This document shows, one piece after another, positions 26,601 to 38,110 of a stretch of DNA of 64,000 bases. The stretch comes from Tetragonia tetragonoides (lineage: Eukaryota; Streptophyta; Magnoliopsida; Caryophyllales; Aizoaceae), in NCBI GenBank assembly GCA_038025085.1, contig CM076150.1, forward strand, positions 2,501-66,500, given 5' to 3'. The stretch's first letter is position 1. Each line of letters begins with the position of its first letter. The translations under genes were made by a program, and so were the position numbers. The notes under the pieces were generated by a model. It was given only the letters and a program-made list of their open reading frames with translations. It was not told the DNA's origin and ran no database searches.

Positions 26601-27180
26601 GTAATCCGAGACACGTCAACTCCTTACTCTTTGAAATTCATAGGGTACCACAAGAATTAAAGTTGCTTATTTTGTCGATTTGTTTGAGTCAGCAAAATTT
26701 TAGGCCAATCGGATGAAAAAGTAAAATCCATGAATAGGGTGCCTTGTCTCGCGAGCTGTAATCCGAGATGCGGCAACTCCTTACTCGTTGGGATTCATAG
26801 GGTACAACAAGAATTAAAGTTGCTAATTTAGTTAATTTATATGACCCTGCAAAAGTTTAGGCCAATCGGATGAAAAACTAAAATCTATGAATAGGGCGCC
26901 TTCTCTTGCGAGCTGTAATACGAGACGCGACAACTCCTTACTCATTAGGATTCATAAGGTACCACTAGAATTAAAGTTGCTTCTTTTGTCGATTTATATG
27001 ACCCTGCAGAATTTTAGGCCAATCGGATGAAAAAATAAAATCTATGAATAAGGCGCCTTCTCTCGCGCGCTGTAATCTGAGACGCGACAACTCCTTACTC
27101 GTTGGGTTTCATAGGGTACCACAAGAATTAAAGTTGCTTATTTTGTCAATTTATATGACCCTGCAAAATTTTAGGACAAT
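23640..27180 (+). repeat. 3.5-kb sub-unit, diverged copy C
   Basis: Aligns with B' at offset 3,540 bp (TGCGCTTTC at 20,127 and 23,667), rising to 3,698 bp by the shared truncated monomer (22,420 and 26,118). The 158-bp difference is one extra monomer in C, at about 25,960-26,115. C differs from A' and B' at many more sites than they differ from each other. C was therefore either an earlier duplicate or the source of the unit. Homology ends at about 27,180, where C continues into ACCTATGAATAGGGCGCC instead of CGCTAAATAG. Confidence 0.85.
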
Positions 27181-27182
27181 CG

Positions 27183-27339
27183 GATGAAAAACTAAAACCT
27201 ATGAATAGGGCGCCTTCTCTCGCGAGCTGTAATCCGAGACGCGGCAACTCCTTACTCGTTGGGATTCATAGGGTACCACAAGAATTAAAGTAGCTTATTT
27301 TGTCGATTTATATGACCCTGCAAAATTTTCAGCCAATCG
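27183..27339 (+). repeat. Representative plus-orientation monomer (157 bp)
   Basis: A near-consensus unit, useful as a reference. It begins GATGAAAAACTAAAACC, and the next unit begins exactly 157 bases later at 27,340. Within the unit, GGCGCC lies at +27 to +32, CTCGCGAG at +37 to +44 and GGTACC at +90 to +95. I count nine CpG dinucleotides in the consensus, most of them in the first 80 bases. The second half is AT-rich. Confidence 0.95.
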
Positions 27340-29079
27340 GATGAAAAACGAAAACCCATGAATAGGGTGCCTTCTCGAGCGAGCTGTAATCCGAGACTCG
27401 GCAACTCTTTATCTGTAAGGATTCATAGGGTACCAAAAGAATTAAAGTTGCTTATTTTGTCGATTTATATGACCCTGCAAAATTTTAGGCCAATCGGATG
27501 AAAAACTAAAAACTAAAATCTCTGAATAGGGCGCCTTCTCCTACGACTTGTAATCCGAGACCCGACAACTCCTTACTCATTGGGATTCATGGGGTACCAC
27601 AAGATTTAAAGTTGCTTATTTTGTCGATTTATATGACCCTACAAATTTTTACGCCAATCGGATGAAAAACTAAAATCCATGAAAAGGGCGCCTTCTCTCG
27701 CGAGCTGTAAAGCGAGACGCTGCAACTCCTTACTCGATGGGATTCATAGGGTACCACAAGAATTAAAGTTGCTTTTTTTGTCGATTTATATGACCCTGCA
27801 AAATTTTAGGCCAATCGGATGAAAAACTAAAAACTAAAATCTATGAATAGGCCGCCTTCTCCCACGAGTTGTAATCTGAGACCCGACAACTCCTTACTCA
27901 TTGGGATTCATGGGGTACCACAAGAATTAAAATTTCTTATTTTGTCAATTTATATGACCCTACAAATTTTTACGCCAACCGGATGAAAAAGTAAAATCCA
28001 TGAAAAGGGCGCCTTCTCTCGCGAGTTGTAAAGCGAGACGCGACAACTCCTTATCTGTAATGATTTATAGGGTACCACAAAAATTAAAGTTTCTTATTTT
28101 GTCGATTTATATGACCCTACAAACTTTAGGCCAATCAAATGAAAAACTAAAATCCATGAATAGAGCGCCTTGTCTCGCGAGCTGTAATCCGAGATGCGAC
28201 AACTCCTTACTCGTTGGGATTCATAGGGTACCACAAGAATTAAAATTTCTTATTTTGTCAATTTATATGATTCAGCAAAATTTTAGGCCAATCGGATGAA
28301 AAACTAAAATCTATGAATAGGGCGCCTTCTCTCGCGAGCTGTAATCCGAGACGCGACAGCTCCTTACTCATTAGGATTCATAGGGTACCACAAGAATTAA
28401 AGTTGCTTATTTTGTCGATTTATATGACCCTGCAAAGTTTTAGGCCAATCGGATGAAAAAATAAAATCTATGAATAGGGCGCCTTCCCTCGCCCGCTGTA
28501 ATCCGAGACGCGGCAACTCCTTACTCGTTGTGATTCATAGGGTACCCCAAGAATTAAAGTTTCTAATTTTGTTAACTAATATGGCCCTGCAAAATTTTAG
28601 GCCAATCGGATGAAAAAATAAAATCTATGAATAGGGCGCCTTCTCTCGCGAGCTGTAATGCGAGACCCGGGAACTCCTTACTCGTTGGGATTCATAGGGT
28701 ACCACAAGAATAAAAGTTGCTTATTTTTTTGATTTATATGACCCTGCAAAATTTTAAGCCAATCGGATGAAAAACTAAAACCCATGAATAGGGTGCCTTC
28801 TCGAGCGAGCTGTAATCCGAGACTCGGCAACTCTTTATCTTTAAGGATTCGTAGGGTACCAAAAGAATTAAAGTTGCTTATTTTGTCGATTTATATGACC
28901 CTGCAAAATTTTAGGCCAATCGGATGAAAAACTAAAATCTATGAATAGGGCGCCTTCTCTCGCGAGCTGTAATGCGAGACGCAACAACTCCTTACTCGTT
29001 GGGATTCATAGGGCACCACAAGAATTAAAGTTTCTTATTTTGTCGATTTATATGACCCTGCAAAATTTTAGGCCAATCG

Positions 29080-29243
29080 GATGAAAAACTAAAAACTAAA
29101 ATCTATGGATAGGGCGCCTTCTCCCACGAGCTGTAATCCGAGACGCGACAACTCCTTACTCATTGGGATTCATAGGGTACCACAAGAATTAATGTTGCTG
29201 ATTTTGTCGATTTATATGACCCTGCAAAGTTTTAGGCCAATCG
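29080..29243 (+). repeat. 164-bp monomer variant carrying a 7-bp duplication (AAAAACT)
   Basis: The opening reads GATGAAAAACTAAAAACT, with the heptamer AAAAACT doubled. The distance to the next opening (29,244) is 164 bp. Other units with the same expansion start at 27,497, 27,818, 30,811, 31,288 and 32,080. A close relative (AAAAACTACAAACT) is at 11,630 and 19,149. Most of them also carry CCCACGAG or a similar change in place of CTCGCGAG, and ACTCATTGGG in place of ACTCGTTGGG, so they form a linked subfamily. Confidence 0.85.
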
Positions 29244-32200
29244 GATGAAAAAATAAAATCTATGAATAGGGCGCTTCCTCTCGCGCGCTGTAATCCGAGA
29301 TGCGGCAACTCCTTACTCATTCGGATTCATAGGGTACCACAAGAATTAAAGTTTCTTATTTTGTCGATTTATATGACCCTGCAAAGTTTTAGGCCAATCG
29401 GATGAAAAACTATAATCCATGAATAGGCCGCCTCCTCTGGCGAGTTGTAAAGCGAGACGCAGCAACTCCTTACTCGTTGGGATTCATATGGTAACACAAG
29501 ATTTAAAGTTGCTTTTTTTGTTGATTTATATGACGCAGCATAATTTTAGGCCAATTGGATGAAAAATAAAATCCATGAATAGCGCGCCTCCTCTCGTGAG
29601 TTGTAATCAGACACTCGGCAACTCCTTATCGGTAAAGATTCATAGGGTACCACAAGAATTAAAGTTGCTTATTTTGTCGATTTATAGAACCCTACAAAAT
29701 TTTAGGCCAATCAGATGATAAACTAAACTCCATGAAAAGGCGCCTTCTCTCGTGAGTTGTAATCCGACACTCGGCAACTCCTTATCTGTAAGGATTCATA
29801 GGGTACCTAAAGAATTAAAGTTGCTTATTTTGTCATTTTATATGACCCTGCAAAATTTTAGCCAATCGGATGAAAAACTAAAATCTAAGAATAGTGCGCC
29901 TTCTCTCGCAAGCTGTAATCCGAGACGCGACAACTCCTTACTCATTGGGATTCATAGGGTACCACTAGAATTAAAGTTGCTTATTTTGTCGATTTATATG
30001 ACCTTGCAAAATGTTAGGACAATCGGATGAAAAACTAAAATCCATAAATAGCGCGCCTCCTCTCGCGAGCTGTAAAGCGAGACCCGGCAACTCCTTATCT
30101 GTAATGATTCATAGGGTACTACAAGAATTAAAGTTGCTTATTTTGTCGATTTTTATGACCCAACAAAATTTTAGGCCAATCGGATGAAAAATTAAAATCC
30201 ATGAAAAGTGCGCTCTCTCTCTTGAGCTGTAATCAGAGACGCGACAACTCCTTACTCATTGGGATTCATAGGGTAGGACAAGTATTAAAGTTGCTTATTT
30301 TGTTGATTTATAAGGACCTGCAAAATTTTAGGCCAATCGGATGAAAAACTAAAATCCTTGAATAGGGGGCATTCTGTCGCGAGCTGTAATCTGAGACGCG
30401 GCAACTCCTTACTCGGTTGGATTCATAGGGTACCACAAGAATTAAAGTTGCTTATTTTGTTGATTTATAAGGCCCTGCAAAATTTTAGGCCAATCGGATG
30501 AAAAACTAAAATCTCTAAATAGGGCGCATTCTATCGCGAGCTGTAATCCGAGACGTGGAAACTCCTTACTCGTTGGGATTCATAGGGTACCACAAGAATA
30601 AAAGTTGCTTATTTTTTTGATTTATATGACCCAGCAAAATTTTAAGCCAATTGGATGAAAAACTAAAACCCATGAATAGGGTGCCTTCTCAAGCGAGTTG
30701 TAATCCGAGACTCGGCAACTGTTTATCTGTAAGGATTCATAGGGTACCAAAAGAATTAAAGTTGCTTGTTTTTTCGATTTATATGACCCTGCAAAATTTT
30801 AGGCCAATCGGAGGAAAAACTAAAAACTAAAATCTATGTATAGGGCGCATTCTATCGCGAGCTCTAATCCGAGACCCGGCAACTCCTTACTCGTTGGGAA
30901 TCATAGGGTACCACAAGAATTAAAGTTGCTTATTTTGTCGATTTATATGACCCTGCAAAATTTTAGGCCAATCGGATGAAAAACTAAAATCCATGAATAG
31001 CGCGCCTCCTTTCGCGACTCGTAATCCGAGACGCGGCAATCCTTACTCGGTCGGATTCATAGAGTACCACAAGAATTAAAGTTGCTTATTTTGTTGATTT
31101 ATATGACCTTGCAAAAATTTAGGCCAATCGGATGAAAAACTAAAATCTATGTATAGGGCGCCTTCTCTCGCGAGCTGTAATCCGAGACGCAACAACTCCT
31201 TACTCGTTGGGATTCATAGCGTACCACAAGAATTAAAGTTGCTTATTTTGTCGATTTATATGACCCTGCAAAATTTTAGGCCAATCGGATGAAAAACTAA
31301 AAACTAAAATCTATGAATATGGCGCCTTCTCCAACGAGCTGTAATCCGAGAGGCGACAACTCCTTACTCATTGGGATTCATAAGGTACCACAAGAATTAA
31401 AGTTGCTTATTTTGTCTATTTATATGACCCTGCAAATATTTGGGCCAATCGGAAGAAAAACGAAAATCCATGAATAGGGCGCTTTCTCTCGCGAGCTGTA
31501 ATTTGAGACGCGACAACTCCTTACTCGTTGGGATTCATAGGGTACCACAAGAATTAAAGTGGCTTAATTTCTCGATTTAAATGACCCTGCAAAAGTTTAG
31601 GCCAATCGGATGAAAAAATAAAATCCATGAATAAGGCGCCTTATCTCGCGAGCTGTAATCCGAGATGCGGCAACTCCTTACTTGTTGGCATTCATAGGGT
31701 ACCACAGCAACTAATGTTGCTGATTTTGTCAATTTTTATGACCCTGCAAAATTTTAGGCCAATCGGATGAAAAACTAAAATCCATGAATAGGGCGCCTTC
31801 TCTCACGAGCTATAATTCGAGACGCGGCAACTCCTTATTTGTTTGGATTCATAGGGTACCACAAGAATTAAAGTTGCTTATTTTGTCGATTTACATGAAC
31901 CTGCAAAATTTTAGGCCAATCAGATGAAAAAATAAAGTCCATGAATAGGCCGCCTCCTCTCGCGAGCGGTAAAGCGAGACGCGGCAACGCCTTACTCGTT
32001 GGGATTCATAAGGTAACACAAGATTTAAAGTTTCTTATTTTGTCGATTTGTATGACCCTGCAAAATTTTAGGCCAATCGGATGAAAAACTAAAAACTGAA
32101 ATCTATGATTAAGGTTCCTCCTCTCACGAGTTGTAATCCGAGACGCAACAACTCCTTACTCATTGGGATTCTTAGGGTACCACAAGAATTAAAGTTGTTT

Positions 32201-34112
32201 ATTTTGTCAATTTATATGACCCTGCAAAATTTTAGGCCAATCGGAAGAAAAACTAAAATCCATGAATACGGCGCCTTCTCTCGCGAGCTGTAATTTGAGA
32301 CGCGACAACTCCATATTCGTTGGGATTCATAGGGTACCACAAGAATTAAAGTGGCTTATTTTGTCGATTTAAATGACGTTGCAAAAGTTTAGGCCAATCG
32401 GATGAAAAACTAAAATCCATGAATAAGGCGCCTTCTTTCGCAAGCTGTAATCCGAGATGCGGCAACTCCATACTTGTTGGGATTCATAGGGTACCACATG
32501 AATTAATGTTGCTTATTTTGTCAATTTATATGAACCTGCAAATTTTAGGCCAATCGGATGAAAAACTAAAATCCATGAATAGGGCGCCTTCTCTCGCGAG
32601 CTGTAATCCAAGACGCGGCAACTCTTTACTCGTTGGGATTCATAGGGTACCACAAGAATTAAAGTTGCTTATTTTGTCGATTTACATGACCCTGCAAAAT
32701 TTGAGGTCAATCGGATGAAAACCAATAATCCATGGATAGGCCGCCTCCTCTGGCGAGCTGTAAAGCGAGACGCGGCAACTCCTTACTCGTTGGGATTCAT
32801 ATGGTAACACAAGATTTAAAGTTGCTTTTTTTGTCAATTTATATGACCCTGCAAAATTTTAGGCCAATCGGATGAAAAATAAAATCCATGAATAGCGCGC
32901 CTCCTCTCGCGAGCTGTAAAGCGAGACACGGCAACTCCTTATCTGTAAAGATTCATAGGGTACTACAAGAACTAAAGTTGCTTATTTTGTCAATTTATAT
33001 GACCCTGCAAAATTTTAGGCCAATCAGATGATAAACTAAAATCCATGAAAAAGCGCCTTCTTTCGTGAGCTGTAATCCGACACTCAATAACTCCTTATCT
33101 GTAAGGATTCATAGGGTACCAAAAGAATTAAAGTCGCTTATTTTGTCAATTTAAATGACCCTGCAAAATTTGAGGCCAATCGGATGAAAAACTAAAATCT
33201 ATGAATAGGGCGCCTTCTCCCGCGAGCTGTAATCTGAGACGCGACAACTCGTTACTCGTTGGGATTCATAGGGTACCACAAGAATTAAAGTTGATTATTT
33301 TGCCGATTTATATGACCCTGCAATATTTTAAGCCAATCAGATGAAAAACTAAAACCCATGAATTGGGCGCCTTCTCTCGCGAGCTCTAATCCGAGACTCG
33401 ACAACTCTTTATCTGTAAGGATTCATAGGGTACCAAAAGAATTAAAGATGCTTATTTTGTCGATTTATATGACCATGCAAAAGTTTAGGGCAATCGGATG
33501 AAAAACTAAAATCCATGAATAGGGCGCCTTCTCTCGCGAGCTGTAATCCGAGACGCGGCAACTCCTTACTCAGTGGGATTCATAAGGTACCACAAGAATT
33601 ACAGGTTCTTATTTTGTCGATTTATATGTCCCTGCAAAGTTTTAGGCCAATCGGATGAAAAACTAAAATCCCTGAATAGGGCGCCTTCTTTCGCGAGCTG
33701 TAATCCGAGACGCGGCAACTCCTTACTCGTTGGGATTCATAGGGTACCACAAGAACTAAAGTTGCTTATTTTGTCGATTTATAAGACCCTGCAAAATTTT
33801 AGGCGAATCGGATAAAAAACTAAAATCCATGAATAGCGCGCCACCTCTCGCGAGTTGTAATCCGAGACGCCGCAATCCTTACTCGTTGGGATTCTTAGGG
33901 TACCACCAGAATTAAAGTTGCTTATTTTGTCTATTTATATGACCCTGCAAAAATTTAGGCAAATCGGATGAAAAACTAAAACCCATGAATAGGGCGCCTT
34001 CTCTCGCGAGCTGTAAAGCGAGACTCGGCAACTCCTTATATGTAATGATTCATAGGGTACCAAAAGAATTAAAGTTTCTTATTTTGTTGATTTATATGAC
34101 CCTGCAAAATTT

Positions 34113-34116
34113 TTGT
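34113..34116. other. Plus-to-minus orientation switch
   Basis: The plus monomer runs ATATGACCCTGCAAAATTTT and stops at about 34,114. The next bases, TTGTGGTACCCTGTGAATCC, are the reverse complement of the GGTACC region, and every later monomer to 63,750 reads in that orientation. No filler DNA separates the two, and two to three T residues are shared. The blocks on each side form one very large imperfect inverted repeat. Confidence 0.97.
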
Positions 34117-37100
34117 GGTACCCTGTGAATCCTTAAAGATAAGGTGTTGCCGCCTCTCGCTTTACAGGTCGCGAGAGGAGGCGCACTATTCATGGATTTA
34201 GTTTTGCATCCGATTGGCCTAAAATTTTGCAAGGTCATATAAATCGACAAAATAAGCAATTTTAATTCTTGTGGTACCCCATGAATCCCAAGGAGTAAGG
34301 AGTTGCCGCTTCTCGTATTACAGCTCGCGAGAGAAGGCGCCCTATTAATGGATTTTAGTTTTTCATCCGATTGGCCTAAACTTATGCAGGGTCATATAAA
34401 TCGACAAAATAAGCAACTTTGATTCTTGTAGTATCCTACGAATCCTTACAGATAAGGAGTTGCCGAATCTCGCTTTACAGCTCGCGAGAGAAGGCTCCCT
34501 TTTCATGGATTTTAGTTTTTGATCCGATTGGCCTTTTTTTTGCAGGGTAATAATTGACAAAATAAGCAACTTTAATTCTTGTGGTACCCTATGAATCCCA
34601 ACGAGTAACGAGTTGTCGAGTCTCGGATTACAGCTCGCGAGACAAGGCGCCCTATTCATGGATTTTAGTTTTTCATCCGATTGGCCTAAAAATTTGTAGG
34701 GTCATATAAATCGACAAAATAAGAAACTTTAATTCTTGTGGTACCCTATGAATTCTTACAGATAAGGAGTTGTCGAGTCTCGCTTTACAGCTCGCGAAAA
34801 GAGGCGCACTATGCACGGAATTTAGTTTTTCATCCAATTGGCCTAAAATTTTGCATGGTCATATAAACTGACAAAATAAGAAACTTTAATTCTTCTGGTA
34901 CCGTATGAATCCCAACAATTAAGGAGTTGTCGCATCTCGCTTTACAGCTCGCGAGAGGAGGCCCCCTATTCATGGATTTTAGTTTTTCATCCGATTGGGC
35001 TAAAAATTTGTAGGGCCATATAAGTTGACAAAATAAGAAACTTTAATTCTTGTGGTACCCTATGAATCCTTACAAATAAGGAGTTGACGCGTCTCGCTTT
35101 ACAACTCGCGAAAGGAGGCGCGCTATGCATGGATTTTAGTTTTTCATCCGATTTGCCTAACATTTTGCAGGGTCATATAAACCGACAAAATAAGCAACTT
35201 TAAATCTTGTGGTACCGTTTGAATCCAAACAAGTAAGGAGTTGTCGCGTCTCGCTTTACAGCTCGCGAGAGGAGGCGCCCTATTCATGGATTTTAGTTTT
35301 TGATCCGATTGGCCTAAAATTTTTGTAGGGTCATATAAATGGACAAAATAAGCAACTTTAATTCTTGTGGTACCCTATGAGTCCCAACGAGTAAGGAGTT
35401 GCCGCGTCTCGGATTTCAGCTCGCGAGACAAGCCGCCCTATTCATAGATTTTAGTTTTTCATCCGATTGGCCTAAAAATTTGTAGGGTCATATAAATGGA
35501 CAAAATAAGCAACTTTAATTCTTGTTGTACCCTATGAATCTTTACAGATAAGGTGTTGTCGCGTCTCGCTTTACAGCTGGCGAGAAGAGGCGCGCTATTC
35601 ATGGATTTTAGTTTTTATCCGATTGGCCTAAATTTTGCAGGGTCATATAAATCAACAAAATAAGCAACTCTAATTCTTGTGGTACCATATGAATCCCAAC
35701 GAGTAAGCAGTTGTCGCGTCTCGGATTACAGCTCGCGAGAGAAGGCGCCCTATTCATGGATTTTAGTTTTTCATCCGATTGGCCTAAAATTTTGCAAGGC
35801 CATATAAATCGACAAAATAAGCAACATTAATCCTTGTGGTACCCTATGAATCCCAACGAGTAAGGAGTTGCCGAGTCTCGGATTATTGCTCTATGCATGG
35901 ATTTTAGTTTTTCATCCGATTGGCCTAACATTTTGCAGGGTCACATAAACCGACAAAATAAGCAACTTTAATTCTTGTGGTACCGTATGAATCCCAACAA
36001 GTAAGGAGTTGCCGCGTCTCGCTTTACAGCTCGCGAGAGAAGGCGCCCTATTCATGGTATTTAGTTTTTGATCCGATTGGCCAAAAATTTTGCATGGTCA
36101 TATAAATCGACAAAATAAGCAACTTTAATTCTTTTGGTACCCTATGAGTCTCAACGAGTAAGGAGTCGCCGCGTCTCGGATTTCAGCTCGCGTGACAAGG
36201 CGCCCTATTCATGGATTTTAGTTTTTCATCCGATTGGCCAATACATTTGTAGGGTCATATAAATGGTAAAAAATAAGCAACTCTAAATCTTGTTGTACCC
36301 TATGAATCTTTACAGATAAGGAGTTGCCGCGTCTCGCTTTACAGCTCGCGACACAAGGCGCCCTATTCATGTAATTTAGTTTTTCATTCGATTGGCCTAA
36401 GAATTTGTAGGGTCATATAAATTGACAAAATAAGCAACTTTAATTCTTGTTGTACCCTATGAATCTTTACAGATAAGGAGTTGCCGCGTCTCGCTTTACA
36501 GCTCGCAAAAGGAGGAGCGCTATGCATGGATTTTATCTTTTCATCCGATTAGCCTAAAATTTTGCAGGGTCATATAAACCGACAAAATAAGTAACTTTAA
36601 TTCTTGTGTTACAGTATGAATCCCAACAAGTAAGGAGTTGCCGCGTCTCGCTTTACAGCTCGCGAGAGGAGACGCTCTAATCATGGATTTTAGTGTTTCA
36701 TCCGATTGGCCTAAAATTTTACAGGGTCATATAAATCGAAAAAATAAGCAATTTTAATTCTTGTGGTACCCTGTGAATCCCAACGAGTAAAGAGTTGCCG
36801 GGTCTCGGATTATAGCTCCCAAGAGAAGGCTCCCTATTCTTGGATTTTAGTTTTTCATCCGATTGGCCTAAAATTTTTCAGGGTCATATAACATGACAAA
36901 AAAATAACTTTAATTCTTGTGGTACCCTATGAATCCTTACCGATAAGGAGTTGCCGAGTCTCGGATTACAACTCGCGAGAGAAGGCGCCCTATTCATGGA
37001 ATTTAGTTTTTCATCCGATTAGCCTAAAATTTTGCAGCGTCATATAACATGACAAAATAAACAACTTTAATTCTTGTGGTACCCTATGAATCCTTACCGA

Positions 37101-38095
37101 TAAGAAGTTGCCGCGTCTCCCTTTACAGCTCGCGAGAGAAGGCGCCCTAGTCATGGATTTTAGTTTTTATCCGATTGGCCTTAAATTTTGCAGGGTCATA
37201 TAAATCGACAAAGAAAGTAACTTTAATTCTTGTGGTACCTTATGAATTCCAACGAGTAAGGAGTTGCCGCGTCTCGGATTACAGCTCGCGAGACAAGGCG
37301 CCCTATTCATGGATTTTAGTTTTTCATCCGATTGACCTAAAAATTTGTAGGATGATATAAATCGACAAAATAAGAAACTTTAATTCTTGTGGTACCCTAT
37401 GAATCCTTACAGATAAGGAGTTGCCGCGTCTCGCTTTACAGCTCGCGAAAGAAGGCGCGCTATGCATGGATTGTAGTTTTTCATCCGATTGGCCTAAAAT
37501 TTTGCAGGGTCATATAAACCGACAAAATAAGTAACTTTAATTCTTGTGTTACCGTATGAATCCCAACAAGCAAGGAGTTGCAGCATCTCCCCTTACAGCT
37601 CGCGAGAGAAGGCGCCCTATTCATGGATTTTAGTTTTTGATCCGATTGGCCTTAAATTTTGCAATGTCATATAAATCGACAAAGAAAGCAACTTTAATTC
37701 TTGTGGTACCCTATGAATCCCAACGAGTAAGGAGTTGCCGCGTCTCGGATTACAGCTCGCGAGACAAGGTGCCCTATTCATGGATTTTAGTTTTTCATCC
37801 GATTGGCCTAAAAATTTGTAGGATGATATAAATCGACAAAATAAGAAACATTAACTCTTGTGGTACCCTATCAATCCTTACAGATAAGGAGTTGCCGCGT
37901 CTCACTTTACAGCTCGCGAAAGGAGGCGTTATGCATGGATTTTAGTTTTTCATCCGATTCGCCTAAAATCTTGCAGGGTCATATAAACCGAAAAAATAAG
38001 TAACTTTAATTCTTGTGTTACCGTATGAATCCCAACAAGTAAGGAGTTGCCGCGTCTCCCTTTACAGCTCGCGAGAGGAGGCTCGCTATTCATGG
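34116..38095 (-). repeat. Minus block, first section, rich in CTATGCATGG variant monomers
   Basis: About 25 monomers. A recurrent variant has CTATGCATGG where the consensus has CTATTCATGG (35,124, 35,892, 36,521, 37,461 and 37,930, with a CTATGCACGG relative at 34,810). It usually precedes a unit with CATATAAACCGAC. I saw this exact variant only in this section. One unit near 35,886 is shortened by about 18 bp (GGATTATTGCTCTATGCATGG). Confidence 0.85.
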
Positions 38096-38110
38096 ATTTT
38101 GGTTTTTCAT
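37170..38110 (-). repeat. Three-monomer tandem duplication (offset 469 bp)
   Basis: TTGGCCTTAAATTTTGCA followed by ATCGACAAAGAAAG occurs at about 37,180 and again at about 37,648. Each is followed by a GGATGATATAAATCG unit and then a TATGCATGG unit (37,461 and 37,930). The spacing is 469 bp, three monomers less 2 bp. Confidence 0.85.

Larger units (their letters stand above)
489..34114 (+). repeat. 157-bp satellite array, plus-orientation block
   Basis: Head-to-tail monomers, all in the same orientation, each opening GATGAAAAACTAAAATCC. The openings at 704, 861 and 1018 are exactly 157 bp apart, and the spacing holds across the block apart from marked indels. The length allows about 214 monomers. 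By eye neighbours usually differ at some 5-15% of positions. There is no transposon, gene or non-satellite spacer inside. Consensus landmarks are GGCGCC, CTCGCGAG, TAATCCGAGACGCGGC, CTCGTTGGGATTCATAGGG, GGTACC and TTATTTTGTCGATTTATATG. Confidence 0.97.
27180..34114 (+). repeat. Plus block, right section: mixed monomers with recurring odd types
   Basis: About 44 monomers with partial higher-order order. The unit CCTTCTCGAGCGAG (27,371 and 28,797, with CCTTCTCAAGCGAG at 30,685) recurs. So does the run GGCCGCCTCCTCTGG, then GCGCGCCTCCTC, then TCAGATGATAAAC, at 29.42-29.75 kb and again at 32.74-33.06 kb (offset 3,313 bp at the last marker). No gene is present. Confidence 0.85.

Noticed and set aside
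27240..27275. CENP-B-box-like stretch ACTCGTTGGGATTCATAGG in each monomer
   Set aside because: It shares CGTTGG with the mammalian box but lacks the conserved AnnCGGG end. The similarity is too short to claim a binding site.
27183..27339. TATA-like TTTATATGA and other promoter-like motifs in the AT-rich half of each monomer
   Set aside because: Present in nearly every one of about 400 monomers with no gene downstream. AT-rich satellite composition is enough to explain it.
34105..34125. Assembly gap or vector at the orientation switch
   Set aside because: No N bases, no foreign sequence and a precise monomer-to-monomer join. An assembly artefact cannot be excluded without reads, but nothing in the sequence shows one.
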